From positions 2,604,001-2,668,000 of the forward strand of contig NZ_CP066776.1 in NCBI RefSeq assembly GCF_010681825.2: a stretch of DNA of 64,000 nt. Reading direction: 5' to 3'. The notes beneath the pieces are model-generated. The model was not told the origin of the DNA. It ran no database searches and saw nothing but the letters and a program-made list of their open reading frames with translations. The translations under genes and the position numbers were made by a program. Each line of letters starts with the position of its first letter. Within the stretch, counting starts at the first letter, position 1. Shown here piece by piece: positions 44,582-54,570 of the stretch. This DNA comes from Sulfuriroseicoccus oceanibius. Lineage in GTDB: Bacteria > Verrucomicrobiota > Verrucomicrobiia > Verrucomicrobiales > SLCJ01.

Positions 44582-45329
44582 AATACTTCGCTTGATCTGA
44601 AAATGAGTTTCCTTCTTCCGGGAACATGATCCCACGGGACACGTTGATCACAGTCGGCGCGTCGCGTTTCTCCGCCGCCAATCCTGCAAGATCCCCGCCC
44701 TGTGCACCGAGACCTGGAACGAGCAATGGCACGTCCGCCACGCGCTCCATCACCTCAGGCGCCACATTGGTCAATCCGACCACCAAACCGACCGAACCCG
44801 GAAGCCCTTCGTCGATACCACGCTGGCGGAACTCCTGAACCAACTCGAACACATAACGCCCGTCCGCCAACTTCTGGCGCTGGATGTCCTGCGAGCCAGG
44901 GTTCGATGTCACACCGAGCAGGTACACACCTTTACCCTCGTGGTGAAGAAACGGCTCGATGCTGTCGAAGCCCATGAACGGGCTCAGGGTCACGGCATCG
45001 ACGTTCCAGTTTTCAAAGTAAGCCTTGGCGTAGTAGCGCTGAGTCTCGCCGATGTCGCCACGCTTGGCATCGAGAATCACCGGCAGATCTTCAGGCACCT
45101 CGCTAAGCAGCTCTTCAAGCAGCTCCACGCCCTTGATCCCCATAGCTTCGAAGTACGCCATGTTCGGCTTCAATGCGGCGGCATACGGTGCGGTCTCGGC
45201 AATCAGCCTGCGCAACACATCCTCTACCTTGCCGTCCATCAAGTCAGGACGCGGGTCAATCCCAACACACAAACGCGATCCGGTCTTGGCGATCCGGCGA
45301 GCCAGTTTTTGTTCGTAGTTCTCGGTCAT
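44547..45329 (-). CDS. pyrF: Orotidine 5'-phosphate decarboxylase
   Basis: Decarboxylates OMP to UMP, the last step of de novo pyrimidine synthesis. The 260-residue protein belongs to the second bacterial OMP decarboxylase group (about 260-280 residues). It has LCVGIDPRPDLMD, ALKPNMAYFEAMG, the catalytic ILDAKRGDIGETQRYYAKAY and the VLVPGLGAQGGD phosphate-loop region. The start at 45329 (MTENYEQKLARRI) is preferred over the long upstream leader, which overlaps unrelated repeat-type DNA. Confidence 0.95.
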   Translation of the reverse strand: MTENYEQKLARRIAKTGSRLCVGIDPRPDLMDGKVEDVLRRLIAETAPYAAALKPNMAYFEAMGIKGVELLEELLSEVPEDLPVILDAKRGDIGETQRYYAKAYFENWNVDAVTLSPFMGFDSIEPFLHHEGKGVYLLGVTSNPGSQDIQRQKLADGRYVFELVQEFRQRGIDEGLPGSVGLVVGLTNVAPEVMERVADVPLLVPGLGAQGGDLAGLAAEKRDAPTVINVSRGIMFPEEGNSFSDQAKYYAELIANQFAN

Positions 45330-45402
45330 GGTGAAACACGCACTGATAGCGCGAAATCCCCCGCCACGCTGCCGAAAAATCGTGAAAAAACAGGACAACA
45401 CC

Positions 45403-45607
45403 AAATGCACCAACTTAACCCTCAGCGGCGTCAATTCCTCGCTGAAAGCGAGTCTCATACCAGCCTGGGGTCAGCGAGCCTCAGGCGAGTGCCACCCCAG
45501 GTAAATACGCCCACCAATCCCCGGCCGAGCGTGCGACTCCGCCAAGGCGCATCACCCACCCGCCGGCCGCTCCCTACACTGCGAGACACCCTGTCTTCGT
45601 GCCATTC
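45403..45607 (-). mobile_element. MITE-like element, copy B (205 bp)
   Basis: A diverged copy of the same element as at 39399-39604 and 56426-56628. The left end retains GCACCAACTTAA..CCTCAGCG and the right end GTGCCATTC. Inside, CCTGGGGTCAGCGAGCC pairs with CACCCCAGG, so the central hairpin is intact here, unlike in copy A. It fills the gap between phoH and pyrF; the rest of the gap (45330-45402, 45608-45685) holds nothing else. Confidence 0.78.
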
Positions 45608-45685
45608 AGAACAATACCAAATGACCGGTCACCTTGGCAGATCCACACCCGACCTACTCCCTACTGGCTACCCGCTACTCGAAAA

Positions 45686-46690
45686 CTACTTCGAGCCATT
45701 CGGATCCACGGTAGACCCCTCTTTGCCCTCGCCGCCCGGGCGATGGCGCTCGTAGGCATCGATGATGCGCTGCACCACCGGGTGGCGCACCACATCCTGC
45801 CGCTCGAACTCGACAAAACCGATCCCTTCCACCCCCTTCAAAATACGGCGAGCTTCCACCAAGCCACTGCCCTGCTTGCCTTTGAGGTCGATCTGCGACG
45901 GATCCCCCGTCACCACACAGCGGCTCTCTTCGCCCATCCGGGTCAGGAACATCAGCATCTGCTCACGCGTCGTGTTCTGCGCTTCATCGAGAATCACAAA
46001 CGAATCGTTCAGCGTGCGCCCACGCATGTACGCCAAGGGGGCCACCTCGATCTGACCTCGCTCGACAAACTTCTCAATCTCCTCGGCACCGCCCATATCG
46101 TACAGCGCGTCGTACAACGGACGCAGGTACGGGTAAATCTTTTCTTTCAGGTCCCCGGGAAGGAAGCCGAGCGCCTCGCCAGCCTCCACCGCAGGACGCG
46201 TCAACACCAACCGTCGGTAGTTGCCCTGGCGGATCTCATCCAGCGCCTTGGCCACCGCGAGGTAGGTCTTGCCGGTTCCCGCCGCACCCAAACCAAACAC
46301 CACATGATGCTCGTCCATGGCCTGCAGATACTCGAGCTGCTTGCGCGTGCGTGCCCGCACCGCCGGCTTCCCTTGACCACCGACCAACTGCATCCGCGTG
46401 ACCACTGTGGCGTCATCGGCGCTCCCTTGGCCCTCGCTCATCGCAGCAACCGCCATGCGAAAGCCCTCCGCCGTCACCTCACCACCCTGGCGCATCGACT
46501 TCTCAAGCGAAGCAAACAATGCAATCACGCGCTCGACACCGGCTTCAGGCCCGTGAAGCACAAGATCACTTCCGCGCGCTGCCGCCTTCACCCCGAATGC
46601 GTCCTGCAACCGACGCAACTCGTTGCTCGAGTTGCCAAAAAGCGCATGCAAAAACGCCGAACTCTCAAAACTTACTGTCTCTTTCACCAT
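45686..46690 (-). CDS. phoH: PhoH family ATPase
   Basis: A 334-residue P-loop ATPase. Walker A is GLGAAGTGKTYLAVAKAL, and Walker B is FVILDEAQNTTREQMLMFLTRM. The N-terminal domain (about 1-105) resembles the KH-like region found before the ATPase in PhoH-like proteins, and it begins with a short basic-acidic segment. PhoH proteins are linked to RNA metabolism and ribosome maturation in several bacteria. An ATG at 46702 is four codons upstream; the ATG at 46690 is chosen because a GGGGG tract precedes it. Confidence 0.9.
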   Translation of the reverse strand: MVKETVSFESSAFLHALFGNSSNELRRLQDAFGVKAAARGSDLVLHGPEAGVERVIALFASLEKSMRQGGEVTAEGFRMAVAAMSEGQGSADDATVVTRMQLVGGQGKPAVRARTRKQLEYLQAMDEHHVVFGLGAAGTGKTYLAVAKALDEIRQGNYRRLVLTRPAVEAGEALGFLPGDLKEKIYPYLRPLYDALYDMGGAEEIEKFVERGQIEVAPLAYMRGRTLNDSFVILDEAQNTTREQMLMFLTRMGEESRCVVTGDPSQIDLKGKQGSGLVEARRILKGVEGIGFVEFERQDVVRHPVVQRIIDAYERHRPGGEGKEGSTVDPNGSK

Positions 46691-46821
46691 CACCCCCATC
46701 ACGCAACTATATCAAAAAACAAAAAAATTGGCCGGCCTGGGCGGAAATCCTATCCGCCCACGGCGCGACCAACCAAATCGAAATCCCCCACCAAAGCAAG
46801 CCCAAGCGACCAGACCACACA

Positions 46822-47541
46822 TCACGGCCGCGTGACGGTCACTCCGTCGCCGCCATTGCCACCATTTTCCGGCTCCGGCTCGTCGTCAGCTACCGTCTCA
46901 TCCTTGTAACCCTGACCTCTCAGCTGGTTGGTCAATTCATCAACGATCTCATCGATCGTCAGGTTGCGGTGGTTCGCATCATCAGTGCGGCCTTCCTCGA
47001 ACTTGAGGAAAAAGTCGAACACACCGGCAAATCCCAGATGGCGGGGAATCTCAGCTCCCTCGGCGCGCTCCTCCGCCCAAGCAACGGTACCGCCATTCAG
47101 CTTCGGTGCGACCCGAGTGCGAAAATCGGACAACGCAGTCTTGAATCCTTTACTCTTGGTCGCCTCGCCAAAACACACAAACGACGCACTCGAAGAGGTC
47201 ACCAAATCCTCATCGTCGCCATCGGTCGGCACCGAGGGATCCTCACTGCGGGTGACCGCCGAAGCCTCGACCACCGAGTAGATGTCATCGTTCTTGCGCG
47301 CGAAGTACAGACGCCCGCCCTCTTCGACCACATTGTAGCTGCGCACGCCATTGTTGCGGTAGGCAAAGATGAACGTCCCCTCGCCTCCGACCACCGGGCA
47401 CACGAAGTAGCCTTCGTTGTAGAAGTGCAGGTTCATCGTACGGATCGGCTCGATCTTGATCCGATAAATCAAGTTTTGAGCAGAAGCCGGCAACACACCA
47501 GCCACCAACCACACGAACGCCACAGCAAATAAAGATTTCAT
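46822..47541 (-). CDS. Secreted protein of unknown function
   Basis: A 239-residue protein with a signal peptide (KSLFAVAFVWLVAGVLPASA, cleavage after ASA near 21). I do not recognise the mature domain. Its first half is aromatic and beta-rich (NLIYRIKIEPIRTMNLHFYN, EGYFVCPVVGGEGTFIFAYR, RLYFARKNDDIYSVVEA), with two cysteines (FVCPV and SFVCFGEA) that may pair. The C-terminus is acidic and Gly-rich and ends in low-complexity (PEPENGGNGGDGV). A short domain including residues DVTDEIVDELTNQLRGQ-like helix precedes it. Neighbours are phoH and argC-pabC; no function follows. Confidence 0.75.
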   Translation of the reverse strand: MKSLFAVAFVWLVAGVLPASAQNLIYRIKIEPIRTMNLHFYNEGYFVCPVVGGEGTFIFAYRNNGVRSYNVVEEGGRLYFARKNDDIYSVVEASAVTRSEDPSVPTDGDDEDLVTSSSASFVCFGEATKSKGFKTALSDFRTRVAPKLNGGTVAWAEERAEGAEIPRHLGFAGVFDFFLKFEEGRTDDANHRNLTIDEIVDELTNQLRGQGYKDETVADDEPEPENGGNGGDGVTVTRP

Positions 47542-47780
47542 ACGCACAAAGAACAGAATCAGAACCTAGCTCCCTATCGAAGCCTAAAGCCCATCGAATT
47601 GCAACGCCCGACCAAGCGCCTGGCGACAAGTATACTGTTTGAACAATTGGCCGCGACTACGCAATTCCAATCGACCAGCCAGGACGGCGCAGAGCTTTCT
47701 CGCGTGAGCCCCCACCCTTTGCCTGCGGGCTACCAGAGCTGTGAGCCACACCGCATCACCGCCCCCTTCAGGGCCACCGA

Positions 47781-48590
47781 TCATTTGGCATCACAGCGCC
47801 AGGCGGCAACCGCCTGCACCACAGGCTCCACCAGCGCCGGATCTAATGCCCGCTCACCGAGCACACTTACCGGCTGCACACCCCGCAGCGACGACGTGAG
47901 AAACACAGCAGGCGCGCTCAGCACGTCCTCACGGGTAATCACCCGTTCATCACAAGCCAGCCCCGCATCTCGCAAGCGATCGATTACGACCTCCCGCATC
48001 ACGCCAGGCAAACAACCCGATGCCAACTCAGGGGTCGCCACCGCCCCATCCGAGCCCACGACGAACACATTACTCGTCGCGCCCTCGGCGAGTTCGCCGC
48101 GGTGGTTGAAAAACAAAGTCTCGTCAAAACCTTCCGCCCTAGCCTCGCGGAGCGCCAATAGATTCTGCGCATAGGACGTGCACTTCACGCCAGCAAGCGC
48201 CGAGGACTCGTTCAGCACGTGGCCCATCAGCGCCACCTTCGCAGCAGCCGCTGGCTCGGGGGTGCTTTCCGCCGCCACCGTCACCACCGGCACACTGGCC
48301 GATTCATAGACTGAGATGCGCACGCGGGCACGTCCGGTGACCAGTCCATTGCGCTCCAACACAAGCCGACACCAACGCGTCAGCGTGCTCGCAGGCGGCA
48401 CGTCTAATCCCAACGCCACAGCATTCGATGCAAGGCGCTCGTAGTGCCGCACAGCATGGTGCAGCCGCCCGTCCACCGCCAGCATGGTGGTGAACACGCC
48501 CATCCCCGTGGTGAGACCGGGTGCCGACGCAGCAATCGCCGGCGCCGAGCGTGGCACCGCCTCTCCATCTACGATGACAAAATCAGCCAT
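47781..48590 (-). CDS. pabC: Aminotransferase class IV, probably aminodeoxychorismate lyase
   Basis: A 269-residue fold-type IV PLP enzyme. The first domain has GLTTGMGVFTTMLAVDGRLHH, a usual beginning for the family. The PLP lysine lies in GVKCTSYAQNLLALREAR, and FFNHRGELAEGATSNVFVV and GCLPGVMREVVIDRL are the two cofactor-phosphate blocks. 4-amino-4-deoxychorismate lyase, which releases pyruvate to give p-aminobenzoate for folate, is the best guess. D-amino acid or branched-chain aminotransferases share these blocks. It follows argC by 28 bp. Confidence 0.8.
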   Translation of the reverse strand: MADFVIVDGEAVPRSAPAIAASAPGLTTGMGVFTTMLAVDGRLHHAVRHYERLASNAVALGLDVPPASTLTRWCRLVLERNGLVTGRARVRISVYESASVPVVTVAAESTPEPAAAAKVALMGHVLNESSALAGVKCTSYAQNLLALREARAEGFDETLFFNHRGELAEGATSNVFVVGSDGAVATPELASGCLPGVMREVVIDRLRDAGLACDERVITREDVLSAPAVFLTSSLRGVQPVSVLGERALDPALVEPVVQAVAAWRCDAK

Positions 48591-48618
48591 ACCCGTTTCA
48601 AAGGCTCGAAGCCAAGTC

Positions 48619-49671
48619 CTAGAGCAAGCCGGTGGTCTCGTCGATCCGGCGCATCAGGTTGAAGCTTTGCACCGATTGAGCTGCCGCCCCTTTCCACAGG
48701 TTGTCCTCGGCTGAGGTCAGCACCAGGCGCTTGGTGCGCGGGTCGTGATGCCAGCCGATGTCGACAAAGTTGGTCTGGCGCACGTGACGCGTGTCCGGGA
48801 ATCCACCGTTGCCGAGCAAGCGCACGAATGGAGCGTTGCGGTAGACCGCTTCAAGCACGGCCTCCACCTGCGACATGCTGGTGCAGCGCGGTGCCAGCTC
48901 AGCCACAATTGTCGTGCAAATCCCCTGAGTGATCGGCACCAGATGCGGGATAAAGGTAATCTTCACCGGCTTGCGCGCGGCAATGGTCAGCTCCTGCTCG
49001 ACCTCGCTCAAGTGACGGTGACGCGGCAATCCGTATGGGCGCACCGACTCGTTGCATTCAGCAAAAAGAAGCGGAATCGCCGCACTACGCCCGGCACCGG
49101 ACACACCACTCATGGAGTTTACCACGATAGTATTCGACTCAATCAAACCGGAGCGGACCAGTGGGATCAATGGCAGCAACATGCTGGTTGGGTAGCATCC
49201 AGGCGATGCCACGATGCGCGCGTTGGCGATCTCCTTGGCACGAATCTCAGGCAATCCGTAGACTGCTTCTTTGAGCAAGGCCGGAGCCGGGTGCACTTTG
49301 TCGTAGAACTCGCGGTACACGGACGCCTCGTTCAAACGGAAGTCAGCACTGAGATCAATCACTTTCACGCCCGCTTCAAACAAAGGCACCGCATACTCGG
49401 CGGCCACGCCATGTGGCAATGCCAGGAACGCGAACTCGATGCCGGATTTCGCCAACTCATGAACCGACGGCGAGGTGAACTTCAATCCATCCGCACCAGG
49501 GTACGCCTTGAACTGCGGCAACACTTCCACCAACGATTTCCCCGCATTCTGACGCGACGTCACAGTCGTCAAATCCACGCCAGGGTGCTTCAACAAGATC
49601 CGCAATAACTCGATCCCGGAATACCCGCTGGCACCCACCACTGCTACTTTGGCTTTTTCGACGTCGCTCAT
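48619..49671 (-). CDS. argC: N-acetyl-gamma-glutamyl-phosphate reductase
   Basis: Third step of arginine synthesis. The 350-residue protein begins VAVVGASGYSGIELLRILLK (NADPH fold), has the catalytic cysteine in VASPGCYPTSMLLPLIPL, and SGVSGAGRSAAIP plus RHRHLSEVEQELT downstream. The start at 49671 removes three codons from the ORF and is the usual family start. It may be co-transcribed with pabC. Confidence 0.96.
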   Translation of the reverse strand: MSDVEKAKVAVVGASGYSGIELLRILLKHPGVDLTTVTSRQNAGKSLVEVLPQFKAYPGADGLKFTSPSVHELAKSGIEFAFLALPHGVAAEYAVPLFEAGVKVIDLSADFRLNEASVYREFYDKVHPAPALLKEAVYGLPEIRAKEIANARIVASPGCYPTSMLLPLIPLVRSGLIESNTIVVNSMSGVSGAGRSAAIPLLFAECNESVRPYGLPRHRHLSEVEQELTIAARKPVKITFIPHLVPITQGICTTIVAELAPRCTSMSQVEAVLEAVYRNAPFVRLLGNGGFPDTRHVRQTNFVDIGWHHDPRTKRLVLTSAEDNLWKGAAAQSVQSFNLMRRIDETTGLL

Positions 49672-49739
49672 AGTAATCACAAATTGGTTCGCTCACCCGT
49701 CCGCGCAAGTACTTCCTACGCCCAAAATCACCGATCCGT

Positions 49740-49763
49740 CCGATACCGATACCGATACCGATA
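49740..49763. repeat. Six-base tandem repeat
   Basis: CCGATA occurs four times in a row, followed directly by AGGATAAGGA. A similar short AAGGATAAGGATAACG run occurs at about 62548. The region 49672-49850 between argC and the tpiA terminator has nothing else. Confidence 0.8.
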
Positions 49764-49850
49764 AGGATAAGGACGGAGACCGAATCCACAATCAACCGCC
49801 GCAAACGAGACGACCTCTGAAAACTGCCAACTGAAAACTAGCAAACTTAT

Positions 49851-49887
49851 AAAAAAAAAACGCGGGACGGCAGCCTGCCGTCCCGCG
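49851..49887 (-). terminator. Rho-independent terminator of tpiA
   Basis: A perfect 13-bp stem (CGCGGGACGGCAG at 49861-49873, CTGCCGTCCCGCG at 49875-49887) with one central base. On the minus strand ten Ts follow. It lies 28 bp behind tpiA. Confidence 0.93.
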
Positions 49888-49915
49888 TTCCTTTGAAGTC
49901 TGGAATCCGATAGGA

Positions 49916-50707
49916 TTAGCCATTGTTCTCGATCACCTCAACCACGTTGCGGATGATCTCGTAGAACGATGCTGGCTCAAGGCTGGCACCACCGACGAGT
50001 GCACCGTCGATGTCCGGCTGCGAGAGCAGCTCGGCTGCGTTGCCGCCTTTGACACTACCGCCGTACTGGATGCGGATCTTCTGAGCGGTGTCTTCACCGT
50101 AGAGTTCGGTGAGCACGCTGCGGATGAATGCGTGTGCCTCCTGCGCCTGGGCAGCGCTGGCGGTACGACCGGTTCCGATCGCCCAAACCGGCTCGTAAGC
50201 GATCACGACGTCGGTTGCACGACGTGGACCGATGCTGTCGAGACCTTTGACGATCTGACGCTTAAGCACCTCTTCGAGTTGACCACCGTCGCGCTCTTCG
50301 AGGGTTTCACCGACGCAGAAGATTGGCTTGAAGCGCACTTCCAAAGCGGTAAGCAGCTTCTTGTTGATGATTTCGTCGGTCTCACCGTAGATCGAGCGGC
50401 GCTCGCTGTGGCCGATGATCACGTATTCCACCGAAAGCTCCTTGAGCATCTTGGCGCTGATTTCACCGGTGAACGCACCAGCTGGCTCCGACGACATGTT
50501 CTGGGCACCGAGCGACACGCCATTGGTTGCGCTGAGACCTTCTGCCACCGCAGGGATGGTCACGAATGGCGGGCAGATCACGGCTTCCACTGGAAGCTCG
50601 CGGGTAAAGTTGCGCAGGAACGGACGCAGGAACTCACCCGACTCAGCAGGTGTCATGTGCATCTTCCAGTTCGCGGCGATGATCGGTTTACGATGTGATG
50701 GTTTCAT
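49916..50707 (-). CDS. tpiA: Triosephosphate isomerase
   Basis: Interconverts dihydroxyacetone phosphate and glyceraldehyde 3-phosphate. The 263-residue protein starts KPIIAANWKMHMTPAE (catalytic lysine), has the histidine in YVIIGHSERRSIYGE and the glutamate in VIAYEPVWAIGTGRTA, and the phosphate-loop IQYGGSVKGGN. The start at 50707 fits the family. It is third in the gapA-pgk-tpiA cluster. Confidence 0.97.
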   Translation of the reverse strand: MKPSHRKPIIAANWKMHMTPAESGEFLRPFLRNFTRELPVEAVICPPFVTIPAVAEGLSATNGVSLGAQNMSSEPAGAFTGEISAKMLKELSVEYVIIGHSERRSIYGETDEIINKKLLTALEVRFKPIFCVGETLEERDGGQLEEVLKRQIVKGLDSIGPRRATDVVIAYEPVWAIGTGRTASAAQAQEAHAFIRSVLTELYGEDTAQKIRIQYGGSVKGGNAAELLSQPDIDGALVGGASLEPASFYEIIRNVVEVIENNG

Positions 50708-50842
50708 TGAGTAATTAAACGCTTGGAGAGAATTGAAAATTCGCCACCGGACGGCTAGCTGCAATTGGCAGGAAAAGCAAGCCAGCGGCGCAAACAACCC
50801 GGCGAATGAAGGTCCCCCTCCATCCGCCGGGCCATTTTAGAA

Positions 50843-52042
50843 TTAGGCATCGGTCAAAGCAGCCACACCTGGCAGCTCTTTTCCTTCGAGCAACTCGAGG
50901 GACGCACCGCCACCGGTCGAGATGAAGGTCACTTCGTCGGCAAGACCGAACTTGTTCACGGCGGTCACCGAGTCACCACCACCGATGATGCTCACTGCGT
51001 CGGACTTGGCCACGGCCTCTGCCACCGCCTTGGTTCCCTTGGCAAACGCATCGATCTCGAACACACCCATTGGTCCGTTCCAAACGATGGTCTTGGCGTC
51101 GAGAAGCACCTTGGTAAAGTCTTCGATCGCTTTGTCGCCGATGTCGATACCTTCCCACTCAGGGTCGATCGCTGGACCTTCGGTCACGCGGGTCTCGGCG
51201 CCTTCTTTGAACTCCTGGGTCATGCGGGTATCCGCAGGGAGGTGGAATGCCACGCCCTTGGCTTCGGCCTTGGCGAGAATGTCGCGGGCGAGGTCCAGCT
51301 TGTCGTCTTCGACCAAGCTCTTACCGATTTCGTAGCCCTGCGCCTTGCGGAAGGTGTAGGTCATTGCGCCACCGATGATGAACGCATCCGCCTTCTCAAG
51401 GAGCGCGGTGATCACTTCGATCTTATCGGAAACTTTCTTACCACCCATGATCACCACGAATGGACGCTCAGCCGACTCAAGCTCGTCCTTGAGGTACTTG
51501 AGCTCGCGCTGAAGCAGGTAACCGGCAGCCGCCTGATCGACGTACGATGCCACACCAGCGGTCGATGCGTGGGCGCGGTGCGCGGTACCGAATGCATCGT
51601 TGACGTACACGTCAGCCAACTTGGCAAGAGCAGCGGAGAAATCCGCATCGTTCTTCTCTTCCTCGCTGTGGAAACGCAGGTTCTCGAGCAAAAGCACATC
51701 GCCCGCAGCCAGACCAGCGGCAGCAGCTTCCACGGACTCACCCACGCAATCATCAGCGAAGGTCACGTCCTTACCAAGGAACTCACCGAGCTTGGCAGCA
51801 ACCGGAGCCAGCGAGTACTTCGCCACGCGCTCGCCCTTCGGACGACCGAGGTGCGACATAAGGATCACTTTGGCACCACCGTCGATCAGGTGCTTGATGG
51901 TTGGAAGGGCACCTTCGATGCGGGTGGTGTCGGTGATCACTCGGGTTCCGTCTTCCTGCTCCTTGAGAGGAACATTGAAATCGACGCGAACGAGGACGCG
52001 CTTACCAGCAACGTCGAGGTCTTGAACATTCAGCTTAGCCAT
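50843..52042 (-). CDS. pgk: Phosphoglycerate kinase
   Basis: Transfers phosphate from 1,3-bisphosphoglycerate to ADP. The 399-residue protein has [34 protein letters not shown], the [17 protein letters not shown] block, [18 protein letters not shown] and the nucleotide loop [11 protein letters not shown]. Length is normal. It begins 267 bp after gapA. That gap contains the gapA terminator. Confidence 0.97.
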   Translation of the reverse strand: MAKLNVQDLDVAGKRVLVRVDFNVPLKEQEDGTRVITDTTRIEGALPTIKHLIDGGAKVILMSHLGRPKGERVAKYSLAPVAAKLGEFLGKDVTFADDCVGESVEAAAAGLAAGDVLLLENLRFHSEEEKNDADFSAALAKLADVYVNDAFGTAHRAHASTAGVASYVDQAAAGYLLQRELKYLKDELESAERPFVVIMGGKKVSDKIEVITALLEKADAFIIGGAMTYTFRKAQGYEIGKSLVEDDKLDLARDILAKAEAKGVAFHLPADTRMTQEFKEGAETRVTEGPAIDPEWEGIDIGDKAIEDFTKVLLDAKTIVWNGPMGVFEIDAFAKGTKAVAEAVAKSDAVSIIGGGDSVTAVNKFGLADEVTFISTGGGASLELLEGKELPGVAALTDA

Positions 52043-52230
52043 GATGATAGATTGCGGTGATGCGGATGGGAGTCGGTCAATAAGAAGAAGTGCTGTCATC
52101 CGAACCAGCCACCTCTTCGGAAAATCGTTCGGCAAGTCGAGCCCGCTACGCGCGGCGACCGCCATGGGATGTGCTCAAGATTCAAAAAAAGCCCATCGGC
52201 AAGTGCTCATCCATGACTCGCGATAGGCCT

Positions 52231-52287
52231 AAAAAAACCGGGCGTGGCGCGGGAGAACAACGGAATGTTCGTCGCAGCCACGCCCGG
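52231..52287 (-). terminator. Terminator of gapA
   Basis: Stem CCGGGCGTGGC at 52238-52248 pairs with GCCACGCCCGG at 52277-52287, with a long loop of about 28 bases. Seven As at 52231-52237 give the U-run on the minus strand. The loop makes it less certain than the others. Confidence 0.75.
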
Positions 52288-52308
52288 CAAAAGTTAGGTC
52301 AACTCGGA

Positions 52309-53322
<1,014 letters not shown>

Positions 53323-53584
53323 TTAAGGTACTCCGGATGCCTTCTCCGAAGGATTTCCGCGGGCGATGGATTTATTAATTAGCCGCCCGTAGGATAAAGC
53401 CAAGGTAGACGCCTCACGCACCCCGTCAACCGACAGATGGTTAAGAAAGGTTGCATTTGCCCCGATTCCTGAACGCAGGGTGCAAATCCCCACCCACCAC
53501 GCCGGAATCCGCCTGCTTTTCGCTGTGCCGATTCCTTGATCCGTCAATCTTGCGTTCCCCTAAGACCTCACCTACGGTGCGCGC

Positions 53585-54331
53585 ATGCAGTGTTTGAAAG
53601 ACCGTATCGCAGTCGTTACCGGTGCCGGACGTGGCATCGGTGAAACCATCGCCCGCACCCTCGCAGCCGCTGGCGCCAAAGTCGCCGTGGTAAGCCGTAC
53701 CGAAGCCAACTCCGCCAAAGTGGCAGATGCCATCAACGCCGAGTTCCCGGGCGCAGCCAAGCCCTATGCAGTAGACGTCGCTGACTTCGCAGCCACTCAG
53801 GAAGCCGGCAAGCAGATCCTCGCCGACTTCGGTGGCATCGACATCATCGTCAACAACGCAGGCATCACCCGCGATGGTCTCTTCCTGCGCATGAAGGAAG
53901 ACGACTGGGACACCGTGCTCGACGTCAACCTCAAGGGCGCATTCAACACCGTCAAAGCATTCTCCAAGCAGATCCTGCGCTCGAAGGCCGGCCGTATCAT
54001 CAACATCTCGTCGGTCATCGGCCTCATGGGCAACGCCGGCCAGACCAACTACGCCGCATCGAAGGCCGGCCTCATCGGTATGAACAAATCCCTCGCCCGT
54101 GAGTTCGCATCCCGCGGCGTCACCGCCAACACCATCTGCCCAGGCTTCATCGTCACCGACATGACCGATGAACTCACCGAGGACATGCAGAACCAGATCA
54201 AATCCGGCATCCCTCTCGCCTCGTTCGGCCAAACCGAGGACATCGCCAACACCGTGCGCTTCCTCGCCAGCGACGAAGCACGCTACATCACCGGCCAGAC
54301 CATCGCTGTCGATGGCGGCATGACGATGTAG
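53585..54331 (+). CDS. fabG: 3-oxoacyl-[acyl-carrier-protein] reductase
   Basis: Reduces 3-oxoacyl-ACP in fatty acid elongation. The 248-residue SDR protein has the NADPH motif TGAGRGIGETIAR, NNAGITRDGLFLRMKEDDWD, the catalytic serine in IINISSVIGLMGNAGQ and the Tyr/Lys pair in TNYAASKAGLIGM. The closing GQTIAVDGGMTM is typical. It stands alone, not in a fab cluster, so another SDR activity is not fully excluded. Confidence 0.95.
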   Translation: MQCLKDRIAVVTGAGRGIGETIARTLAAAGAKVAVVSRTEANSAKVADAINAEFPGAAKPYAVDVADFAATQEAGKQILADFGGIDIIVNNAGITRDGLFLRMKEDDWDTVLDVNLKGAFNTVKAFSKQILRSKAGRIINISSVIGLMGNAGQTNYAASKAGLIGMNKSLAREFASRGVTANTICPGFIVTDMTDELTEDMQNQIKSGIPLASFGQTEDIANTVRFLASDEARYITGQTIAVDGGMTM

Positions 54332-54344
54332 TGCCCGGTTATTT

Positions 54345-54462
54345 GGAATTAGGTATCAGGGCTTGGGGATGATCAGCGCGCTGGTGCGCGGAGAATCCAA
54401 ACAACCTCGCTCACCAGAGCGACACTTCTCCCACCAATCCCTAGTCCCGAATACCTAATACC
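54345..54462. repeat. 118-bp element bounded by an imperfect inverted repeat
   Basis: The 25-base ends (54345-54369 and, inverted, 54438-54462) agree at 19 of 25 positions, sharing ATTAGGTAT and GGGA. The centre contains GCGCGCTGGTGCGCG. There is no open frame. It lies just after fabG, before its terminator, so it would be within the fabG transcript. Confidence 0.6.
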
Positions 54463-54475
54463 CAGCCACCATTTT

Positions 54476-54515
54476 CCACCCGCGCTGCATCTTGTGGCGC
54501 GGGTGGTTTTGTTTT
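54476..54515 (+). terminator. Rho-independent terminator of fabG
   Basis: Stem CCACCCGCGC at 54476-54485 pairs with GCGCGGGTGG at 54497-54506, followed by TTTTGTTTT. Confidence 0.88.
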
Positions 54516-54570
54516 CACCCGCCCAAATCAAAACCTTTTAGCCGGAAGCCAAGTCGCCTATAACCAAGAG

